Assembly: GCF_047675955.1 (NCBI RefSeq)
Contig: NC_132918.1
Coordinates: forward strand, 84,583,139 to 84,647,138
Direction: 5' to 3'
Source of the DNA: Chlorocebus sabaeus
Taxonomy: Eukaryota; Chordata; Mammalia; Primates; Cercopithecidae
DNA: 64,000 bases
Shown here: positions 55,296-64,000 of the stretch, one piece after another
Layout of the letters: each line of letters opens with the position of its first letter
Position numbering within the stretch: the stretch's first letter is position 1
Translations under genes and position numbers: made by a program
The notes under the pieces: model-generated
Database searches by the model: none
Seen by the model: only the letters and a program-made list of their open reading frames with translations
Told to the model about the DNA's origin: nothing

Positions 55296-56904
55296 AAAAT
55301 CTCTTCATCCCTGACCATCACAGGGAAACTCATAAGGCTTTACCCAGGCTTACAATACACAATGCAGAGCAAGGTCTGTCATGAATCTCAGGAGAAAATA
55401 ATTCCAAAGGTGGAACTGCAGACCAGCAATTATTTCCATGAGACAGGTAAAAGGATGTTCTTTTCTACAGGATTATGACCCCTACTCCAACACACATGCA
55501 TACACAAAAATCAAAAATAAAATGCATGGAGTAAACAACATAGAAGGGAACGACTGGCTCTTTGTATACATTTTTAAAAAATTATTCCACTGTGTTTAAA
55601 ATACATTAGACAAAATTACTGTATTTAGCACAATGTATGTATATAAACTGCTTGTAAATGTAGTCATATTTGAACAGGCTTTTAACCAACCGCCATGGCC
55701 GTTGCACCTTGATGCCTTTGTTCCAGCTGAATCCCTAGTCTGCAGTCACTCCTTCCTCTACTTGTCCCAGTTACAGAGTCCTTGCAGAGTAAACTCTAAC
55801 AGTTTTTCACTCTCTCTTGGATCTGATGTTTCACATATTTTAATTTTGTCTCTTCAATTAAATGTGAGGACATAAAGTATATATGTATCCATGGATCTGG
55901 ATAGAAAATAACCAAAAGTTGTTTCTTGAGTAATGTTCAATGCATTAAGGAAGACTTTTTAAAAAGTAATCTTACTTTAGGTCTTTCTACAAAACAAATA
56001 AAATACAAATATCTCTTCTATTAGTTAAACATTTAATTTTATGTCATATATGCTTAAAAGGAAGAGCACCAATTCCTTCATGAGAATTGTAAGCACAAAA
56101 CTTATGATCCACTTAGCCTGCCTCTACATTTTGTTAAACCACGTAGAAGATGTAGAAATATTATTCATGCGAAAGACTCCTTCCTGCTTTCCTTTGTTTT
56201 CTTTCATGACAAAGCAAGTGTCTTGTTTGTTTTCTCTCTCCGTTGACAACTATAATTTTTATTTTTAAATTTAATCTGAGGTCGGTATCTTTTCTTTATT
56301 TACCTGGATACTGATCTTTTCACAGAATTTCACTATATTCTATAGGAATTGATGGCCAAGCATCTCATTTTTTGTTGTCACAAAAGAGTACTGATTATTT
56401 TAATATCAACCAGTCAGCCTTCATTGCAGTACCCAGCGTGGTACTTTTCATAATAGCATTTTAAAAAGGGAAAACTTCTTTGTTGAATAAAATACACAAC
56501 TGTATCAATGAGTGTTTGTAATACCTTAAATCCGGGTAAGGCAAGGTTATCTTGTTCCATGTCTTTGCTGTGTTAAATCACAGCAGCTTGTAGAGAATAA
56601 AAGAGAACTGAAATATAGTGAATGTCTTGTGTTTGTCTAACCAACACCTCCCCACCACTTCTAAAAATGCCTATGTGTGTGGTTTCTTGTAAGATACAAT
56701 TATATTTTATTTTTCTCCTTAGTATAAAACTTTGAAGTAATTAAAAAGCGTTATAATTTCTTCAGATCTGTCTCCCCACCCTCTTCTTTCTTTCTCTTCT
56801 TCCTCACTCTTCCTTCACTTTTTTCCTCCATTTTCCTTCCTTCATTCTTTTTTCTAACTAAAACTTTAAAGATTTCTCTTTAAAAACTTTTTCTACATCC
56901 TTTT
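55296..56904. other. Unassigned; CT-rich patch near the end
   Basis: 56765-56860 is a pyrimidine-rich low-complexity tract. No genes or repeat families elsewhere in this 1.6 kb. Confidence 0.5.
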
Positions 56905-57216
56905 TCTTTTTTTAAAATATGATTTCAATTTTTATTTTAGATTCTTGGGATACATGTGGAGGTTTGTTACATGAGTATATCATGTGATGCTGAGGTTTGT
57001 GGTATAATTGATCCCATCACCTGGGTAGTGAGTACAGTACCCAATAGTTAGTTTTTCAACCCTGGCCCCCATCCCTCCCTCACCCCTGTAATAGATCCCT
57101 ATTTCTATTGTTGCCAACTTAGAAATACCCAATGTTTAGTTCCCACTTACAGTATTTTGTTTTCTGTTCCTGCATTAATTTGCTTAGAATAATGGCCTCC
57201 AGCGACATCCATTTTG

Positions 57217-59229
57217 CTACAAAAGAAATGATTTTATTATTTTTATGGCTGTGTAGAATTTCATTGTATATATATACCACATTATCGTTATGCAACCCAC
57301 TGTCGATGGGCTCCTAGGTTGATTCCATGTCTTTGATGTTGTGAAGAGTGCTGTGATGAATGTATAAGTGCAAGTGTCTTTTTGGTAGAATGATTTATTT
57401 TCCTTTGGGTATATACCCAGTAATGAGATTAGTGAGTCAAGCGGTAGTCTGTTTTTAAGTTCTTTGAGAAATCTCCTACAGTTGCTGAACGAATTTACAT
57501 TCCCACCAATAGTATAAGTATTTGCCCTTCTCCACTGCCTCACCAGCATGTTTTTTGACTTTTTAATAATAACCATTCTCACTGGTGTGAGATAGTATCT
57601 CACTGTGGTTTTGATTTGCATTTCTCTGATGATAAGTGATGTTGAACATTTTTTCATGTTGGTTGGCTGCTTATGTGTCTTCTTTGGAGAAGTATCTGTT
57701 CATGTCTTTTGCTTATTTTTAATGTCTTTATTTGCTTTTGCTTGTTCAATCGTTTCAGTTCCTTATAGATTCTGGGTATTAGACATTTGTCAGATGGTTA
57801 GTGTGCAAATATTTTCTCCCATTGTGTAGGTTGTCTGTTTATTCTGTTGACAGTTTCTTTCTTTTCTTTCTTTCTTTTTTTTTTTTTTCTTAATTGAGAG
57901 TCTCACTCTGTTGCCCAGGCTGGAGTGCAGTGGCATGATCTTGGCTCACTGCAACCTCTGCCCCATGGATTCAAGTGATTCTTATGCCTCAGCCTCACAA
58001 GTAGTTGGGATTACAGTCACGTGCCACCACACCTGGCTAATTTTTGTATATTTTCTAGAGACAGAATTTTGACATGTTACCCAGGGTGGTCTCAAACTCC
58101 TAAGCTCAAGCAATCCTCCTGCCTTGGCCTCCCAAAGTTCTGGGATTACAGGTATGAGCCACCGTGCCCAGTCTTGACAGTTTCTTTAGCTGTGCAGAAG
58201 CTCTTTAGTTTAATTAGGTCCCACTTATCAGTATTTGTTTTTGTTGTAATTGCATTTGAGGACTTAGCCATAAATTATTTGCCAAGGCCAAGGTCCAGAA
58301 TGGTGTTTCCTAGGTTTTCTTCTAGGGTTCTTATAGTTTGAGGTCTTACATTCAAATTTTCACTCAAGTTTGAGTTAATTTTTGTATATGGTGATAGGTA
58401 GGAGTCTAGTTTCATTCTTCTGCTTATTTCTAGCCAGCTATCCCAGCACCATTGATTGAATAGGAGATCCTTTCCCCAAGCTTCTTTCTGTTGACTTTGT
58501 CAAAGATCACATGGCTATAGGTATATGGCTTTATCTCTGGGTTATCTGTTTTATTCCATTGTTCTATATGTTTGTTTTTGCACCAGTGCCATACTGTTTC
58601 AGTTACTGTAGCCCTTTAGTATAGCTTGAAGTTGGGTAATGTGATATATCTGGTCTTGTTCTTTTTGCTTAGGTTTGCTTTGGTTATTCTGGCTCTTTTT
58701 GAGTTCCATATGAATTTAAGAATATGTTTTTCTAGTTCTGTGAAAAATGACATCAATAGTTTGATAAGAATAATGTTGAATCTGTAAATCACTTTGGGCA
58801 GTATTGCCATTTTAGCAATATTGTTTCTTCTGATCCATAAGCATGGAATATTTTTCTGTTTGTGTCATCTGTGATTTATTTCAGCAGTGTTCTGTAGTTT
58901 TTCTTGTAGTGATGTTTTATCTTCTTGGTTAAATGTATTCCCAGGTATCTTACTATTTTCATGGCTATTGTAAAAGGGAGTGTGTTTTTGATAGGGCTCT
59001 CAGCTTGAAAGTTATTTGTGTGTAGAAATGCTACTGATTTTTGTGCATTGGTTTTGTATCCTGAAACTGTATTAAAGTCATTTATCAGTTCCAGGAGCCT
59101 TCTAGCAGAGTCTTTAAAGTTTCCTAGGTATAGAGTAATATCATCATAGAAGAGAGAGAGTTTGATTTCTTCTTCACCTATTTGGATGCCTTGTATTTCT
59201 TTCTCTTGTCTGATTATTCTGGGTAGCAC
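57217..59229 (-). pseudogene. LINE-1 ORF2 remnant (antisense L1): RT to C-terminus, broken
   Basis: Two long open pieces: 58876-59229 (117 codons, RT domain) and 57217-57657 (146 codons, C-terminal domain), separated by stops and an Alu. The RT catalytic motif FADD reads FYDD (residues 27-30 of the first piece), so both aspartates are kept. In the C-terminal piece the cysteine motif found intact at 24657-25190 is destroyed. No complete ORF; a dead copy. Confidence 0.85.
57861..58173 (-). mobile_element. Alu, antisense, full length, inside L1
   Basis: T/C-rich start (interrupted tail complement), both arms, ends 'accgtgcccagtc'. Perfect 14-bp target duplication 'ttgacagtttcttt' at 57847-57860 and 58174-58187. 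L1 ORF2 order continues across it. Confidence 0.97.
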
Positions 59230-59327
59230 TGTCAGTACAATGTTGAATAGAGGTGCTGAGAATGGACATCCTTGTCTTGTTCCAGCTTTCAGGGGGCATA
59301 CTTCTAACTTTTGCCTGTGCAGTATGC

Positions 59328-60019
59328 TTACATTCCTTCTTTATCTCTCTTCCCCAAGGAAATCATTGTCTGAATTTGGCATGCCTCATTTATATATATA
59401 TTTTTCTATTTTTACTACATATATCTGTACATAAAATGAGAAAAGTATTATTTCATGTATTTAAAGTTTAACAGTTGATGTCTATTTTCTGTTTCCTTTT
59501 TCAATGTATTATTTCACCCAACATTATAATTAGTTGTGTTTTTATAGTGAACACTTCAACAATACACCACATCCCTTTCTCAACACTGAAGCCGAGGCAA
59601 TAATGGAATTCTCCTTTTCTTCCTTAGGCCATTAGTCCGTAATTGGTGTGACAAATACGGATCAAGTGTTTTAATATGAGACCAGAAGAATACTCTCAGC
59701 CCCTCTATAGTAGTAAAGCAGGGAAGTGTGAGTCTCAGAGTTGTCAGAAGCCATATTTCTAACAGGGTAGAAAGGAGATGTGACCAGAGTAAATAGGGAA
59801 GCTATCAAAAAGAAGCAGAGAGGAGAGATGGGGAGAGAGCTAGCTGTGTTCCTTGGTTCTAATATTCTGTGAGGCTGCCTGCCCCTCCCACAGATTGATT
59901 GTTTGAGAATTTCAGGCTTCTTTTTATTCTGTTTGGTTTGTGTTAGGTTTTTGTCACTACAACCAAGTTTCTTGACTGATTAACAACATTTTTTTTTTCC
60001 TTTTATTAAGAGAGAGAGA
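59328..60019. other. Unassigned sequence
   Basis: AT-rich 59380-59470. Nothing recognised. Confidence 0.5.
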
Positions 60020-60262
60020 GAAATAGCATTTGTTGAAAGTCCACTATGGGTTGATCTTTGTTCAAAGCACTATATGCTTGTCTCACTTAATCCTTATAGC
60101 ACCAGGAGATAAAATATTGTTATTTATAATTAAGGAATTTATAGCTCAGAAGCTGAGACACAGAGAATGTAAATAATGTGCATAAGCCAAACAGCTAAAT
60201 GACAAAGTCAGACTTCACATCCAAGTTTTTCCTACTTTGAAATCTATGCTGCTTTGCTGTTC
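60020..60262 (-). mobile_element. MIR SINE, antisense, near full length
   Basis: 'aatagcatttgttgaaagtc' (60022), 'tctcacttaatccttatagc' (60080), 'agctgagacacagagaatgt' (60151), 'agccaaacagctaaatgaca' (60185), 'cagacttcacatccaag'. Well ordered. Confidence 0.8.
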
Positions 60263-60722
60263 CCCATTATATTATGCTAGGCAGTAAGTAAGCCAATGTC
60301 AAATGACAATTCCTGAGAAAAGCAATAGGAAACTCAACATTTGATCAGGAAGTTAAGTCTCAGTTCCCTCTCCTACATGACTATGTGACACGGAACAAGC
60401 CAAAACCCTTTTTTGGTTATCTTTCTTCATCTATACAATTTTATCTTATGCGAAGAATGTGTTATATAGCACCAATTATATTACTATAAACTTCTAATTT
60501 CCCAAGGATGGTATGGATTTCCGGAGAGCTTCCCACAATCTCCAGGGCTTTCCAGCTCTGCCTCCAGCGCCAAGTAGTTTCAAAACATTAGAAAGGGGTT
60601 AATGTTTTTATTTGTCTGTAGCAAAGAACAAAGACAAGCTAAACAACATATTTGGGAATTAAGCCTCCAAAATCAAAACTGACAGAGGATACAATTCCTA
60701 ATCATCAAAAATACATAGAAAA
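60263..60722. other. Unassigned sequence
   Basis: Nothing recognised. Confidence 0.5.
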
Positions 60723-61134
60723 TGACGTGGTTTGGATCTGTGTCTGTGCTCAAATCTCCCGTCAAATTGTAATCTCTAATGTTGAAGGCGGAGCGAGGTG
60801 GGAGGTGATTGGATCATAGTGATGATTTCTTGTGGTTTGGCACCATCCCACTTGGTACTGTCCTTACGGTAGTGAGTTCTCCTGAGATCTGGTTGTTTAA
60901 AAGTGCGTAGCACCTTCCCCACGTCACCTTGCTCCTGCACCTGCCATGTGAGATGCCTGACTCCCCCTTTGCCTTCCGCCATGACATGATTGGAAGCATC
61001 CTGAGACCTCCCTAGAAACAGATGCCACTATGCTTGCTGTACATTCTCAAGAGCCATGATCCAATTAACCTCTCCTTTATAAATTATCCAGTCCCAGATA
61101 TTTCTTCATAGCAATGCAAGAATGAACTAATACA
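60723..61134 (+). mobile_element. MaLR LTR (MST-type), sense, solo
   Basis: Solo LTR from 'tgacgtggtttggatctgtg' to 'gaactaataca', with 'gaggtgggaggtgattggat' (60793), 'gagatctggttgtttaaaag' (60884) and 'ttataaattatccagtccc' (61077). The flanks share only 'aaaa', so the target duplication is not clear. No internal region attached. Confidence 0.92.
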
Positions 61135-62439
61135 TAAAATTTTAACCATAATTTAGCAGTAGATTTTCATAACCCCTTGCTTTCTATTGTTTTTAAAAGT
61201 TCTTTTGATCCTAAAAAAAATCAGTAACTCTTTATTTTAGTACATATCAGAAGTAATATGGTGATGTTCCATTATGAAATTATATAATATTATTTTGTTT
61301 GTATGTTGCAGGTTAAAATACAGTTTCTAAAATATTATAACCTCCTGTCTTAGATTCTGAGGCAAAATTTAACCTACAGAAAGGATCTTTCCATATTCAA
61401 TAACATAAGAAATAAGTCTCAAAAGAAGAAAAAAGTTACCCTGAGAAAAAAAATGTTTTTCAAAGAATTGCTGTTTATCTGAGTACTTTGTAGTTGTAGT
61501 CAGGTTTTTCACACATCCCACATTCACTTAGAATTTAAGAGTGAATATTAATTTATTCATTTTTTCTGCCATAAATACTGTGTTTTGAGATTTTGAATTG
61601 GTTGATCTTTTTGTAGTTTGCTTTTTAATCCATTTCAATATTTTGTTCCTGTCAAATTTTCTTCTACTGACGTAACTGTGTTGACACATATAAGCCCATA
61701 TGAGGAATGCATGAAAGTGTTTAAATTAAATCAAACAACTAGTTAGTTACTTATTATGAAAACTGATGTATTGGTTGAACTTTAAAATTTAACTTCTCAC
61801 TCTTCAGATTTTTGACAAAAATCAAGATTATGTTATAGGCCTATCACTTTCATTAAAAAAATGCTTTATGTCACTGCTGATACTGTCCTCTCCCTTATTT
61901 GCAAAAATCAGAAGAATCTCAAAGCCTAACACACATTACTCTTATATTCTAGGACCACACAGAAAAATAAACCTGTGGTATTTTTAATTTACAAGACATT
62001 TTCTTCCATATCTATATGAATTCTAGTTTTTGCTAGAGAGTTTTATGCTATTCTAAATTCATACTCCTACTTAGAAAAGCTCATCAATGCTTTGGATAAA
62101 ACATTTCTGTTCTATACTCTCCTGTTAGTGCCTTTTTATTTGTTCTTATTTTCAATTTTTGATGTTGTCAAAAGAGCAAATCGGTAAGAGATGATATGAG
62201 AGTTATCATGACTGATTAAAGTTTGAGGGGGCAAAAGAAACTAAAATATGAATTTTCCATCATAATTTATTCTGTGATCCTAAAAACAACACTTCTAAGG
62301 TTTCTCTCTAGATACAAGTTTCTTGCAAAATAGATGGTGATTTGTTCAATTGAAATTTGTTTCTGTTGTAAGCCTTCAAAGGAATACTATATCTCTGGAA
62401 TGGAGAAATTTCTGGGTCACTGTTGTGTGCCTATAAGCA
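61135..62439. other. Unique AT-rich sequence, nothing recognised
   Basis: About 1.3 kb with no repeat family or gene seen. Confidence 0.5.
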
Positions 62440-62760
62440 CTCCAGCCCTCACATGTTCTTTGTTCTGTAGCTCTCATACTGTTCTCAGTCTCCCTGGGTG
62501 TCTTCTACTTTCCCTCCACTTGCTTTTTAAAATCTTCTCAAAGATTTGGCATGTAGCCCTTTTCTCAGTCTACACACACCTTCATTCTTCTCTGAAATTT
62601 CCTTGCGTTCTTGACACTCATATCTCTATTTTGGGGAATCAAGTTTTTCTTAACTCCATACCCACATAACCAAATGATCCCTGAAAATTTCTTCTTTAGG
62701 GACCTCAAACTTGACATGTCTGAAAACTGATTTACTCTCTCTCCAGAAGTAGATGTACAT
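62440..62760 (+). mobile_element. L2 LINE ORF2 fragment, sense, first segment
   Basis: Sense L2 phrase 'acctcaaacttgacatgtct' at 62702 with 'gaaaactgatttactc' after it is typical of L2 ORF2. The upstream part is CT-rich and tentative. Confidence 0.6.
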
Positions 62761-62999
62761 TGGGGTAACAGCCTAGCCTGTGATATTTCCTTTGGCCTAA
62801 GTGGACAAAATTGAAAGACTCAGGTTGGGCTGATGCCATTCTGTTTACCAGAAACTAGAAACTGGATGGAGAAACTGGAAAATATAAGTAGTTAGAAGGC
62901 AGTCATTTTGATGGCAATTCTAAGAAAAAAAATCTCCCCAAACTCCTGTTGCCAGCTGAGTCTCCAGAGGTATCCCAGTTTCTGCCAGAATGTTTGTTA
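62761..62999. other. Sequence between two L2 pieces
   Basis: About 240 bp separating two ordered L2 segments; unidentified. Confidence 0.4.
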
Positions 63000-63140
63000 C
63001 ATATTCATACACCATTAAAACATTCTTCTCTTCATGTATTCCTTATCTTTAATCACTGTACCATTATTTACCTAACTATTCAAGCCAGAAACCAGAAATC
63101 CCAAGATTGATCTTTCTCTCCACATTAAGTTAGTTACTTG
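63000..63140 (+). mobile_element. L2 LINE ORF2 fragment, sense, second segment
   Basis: 'attcaagccagaaaccagaa' (63079) and 'cccaagattgatctttctct' (63100) continue the L2 ORF2 order begun at 62702. Confidence 0.6.
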
Positions 63141-63694
63141 GGATAGAGATAGGGCATCTCAGGCAAGGATTATATTCTAAACTCTGAAATCAGTCAGATG
63201 TATCCTATAAGATACAGTCAAAATGTATCCTATAAGATGAGCTTTCTGTCTTTCAGTAGATTCAATGCATTCAATTTTTCATCCAGGGCTTGAATAGATT
63301 GCTGTTTCATCAATTGGATAGCAGATGAAGTAATTAATTTGCATTTAGGCACTAAATATCTACAAACTTTAAAACATGAGCTTCATATACAGCCCAGTGA
63401 GACGATCATGGAACCAAGGGAATTCAGGAGCTGAGGCTGACCAAAGAATGGTAGGCATGCAGTATTCCCACCGCATGTTTATCACATGAACTCTCTTACT
63501 CTGTGTGTCTTCTCAAATTAAATGAGTCTATGATGGAACTCTACTGCATCTCCTACCTATCTCAACCTCTCCATCCCTATATTAGTTAATTTTATTCAAC
63601 ATCACTAAATTTTGATATAGGAATTCTTTTCCTCATTAATAGGTAAAATATTAGAGGCTCAAAATTGTCAGATTGATTGAAATAGCATAGAGAA
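63141..63694. other. Unassigned sequence
   Basis: A direct repeat 'gtatcctataaga' at 63200 and 63226 is local. Nothing else recognised. Confidence 0.5.
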
Positions 63695-63945
63695 AGATCT
63701 GAGCTTCAACTCCAGAAATGTGCCATTTACAGTGCATGACATGGAATGGCATGAAATATGGAGGAGGATTTTTATGGCTGAGATAATCCAACATGATACG
63801 ATACAGAAAATGACATCTAAACTGGCTCTTGAGAAAGGGAGACATGGACAAGCAGACATGGAAAAACATAATTCTAAGTTAAGGGAAGAGCGTGAGCTAA
63901 AGCGAAGATATACAAATTCATAACATATTTGGGGAAACGTGAGAT
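63695..63945 (-). mobile_element. L2 LINE fragment, antisense
   Basis: 'aaaatgacatctaaactggc' (63807), 'gctcttgagaaagggagac' and 'gagcgtgagctaaagcga' (63887) fit decayed antisense L2. The ORFs here are accidental. Confidence 0.55.
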
Positions 63946-64000
63946 GAATCCAAGAATTTTTAATATAGTATACATGCAAGGAATTAGGAGAAAACAAGTC
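63946..64000. other. Window end, unassigned
   Basis: Short remainder without features. Confidence 0.5.

Larger units (their letters stand above)
56905..59327 (-). mobile_element. LINE-1 (L1P/L1MA-like), 5'-truncated, antisense, split by an Alu
   Basis: Starts at the 3' UTR complement ('tttttattttagattcttgg') and runs through ORF2 to the RT domain, ending near 'gtgcagtatgc' at 59327. The Alu at 57861-58173 interrupts ORF2. A vague 'acat(t)cctt' repeat at the two ends could be a target duplication but is not firm. Confidence 0.93.

Noticed and set aside
1..64000. A novel gene system in this window
   Set aside because: I looked for operon-like, RNA-gene, CRISPR, toxin or multi-exon patterns on both strands and found only repeats, simple sequence and unassigned non-coding DNA.

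Overview
This is a primate, most probably human, nuclear window. It carries AluY/AluS-type elements, L1PA-type LINE-1 3' ends, MST/THE1-type (MaLR) LTRs, MER1B and MER5 DNA transposons, and a deep background of MIR and L2 fragments. It is AT-rich. I see no CpG island, no exon chain, no tRNA or snRNA gene, and no open reading frame that looks like a host protein. It reads as intergenic or deep-intronic DNA. All longer ORFs with a recognisable product are decayed LINE-1 ORF1/ORF2 pieces, and the rest look like chance.

Layout. 1-6.0 kb: unique AT-rich DNA, then stacked old LINE-1 fragments, one Alu and two younger L1 pieces, one apparently with an inverted 5' part. 6.2-12 kb: mostly unique DNA with MIR, L2 and one L1 3' end. 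12.3-13.0 kb: two same-orientation AluY-like copies. 14.6-24 kb: an 'old' landscape of L2 and MIR (one MIR nested inside an L2), MER5, a long TTCC microsatellite and old L1 3' ends. 24.0-26.9 kb: a local duplication of about 250 bp, one copy split by an antisense L1PA-type element. 26.9-36.7 kb: an L1 3' end, MER5 copies, three Alus, an MST-type LTR, and the longest repeat-poor block (32.65-34.1 kb).

36.75-46.5 kb: the main structure. A near-full-length old LINE-1 with a long 5' UTR, containing three diverged tandem units of about 252 bp, carries later insertions: a THE1/MST-type solo LTR, a second 5'-truncated L1 (itself interrupted by an old Alu and a CA tract), and an Alu in its 3' tail. 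Target-site duplications that I could read support each step of this order except the inner AluJ and the tail Alu. 46.5-64 kb: MIR, a complete MER1B with a perfect 8-bp target duplication, a truncated Alu, L2 pieces, a HAL1-like block, an antisense L1 split by an Alu, an MST-type LTR, and more L2.

Nothing here works together as a gene system. The value of the window is its insertion history and a few unstable simple repeats. Repeat family names come from remembered consensus features and were not checked by a search; MIR, L2 and MER5 edges are approximate by tens of bases.
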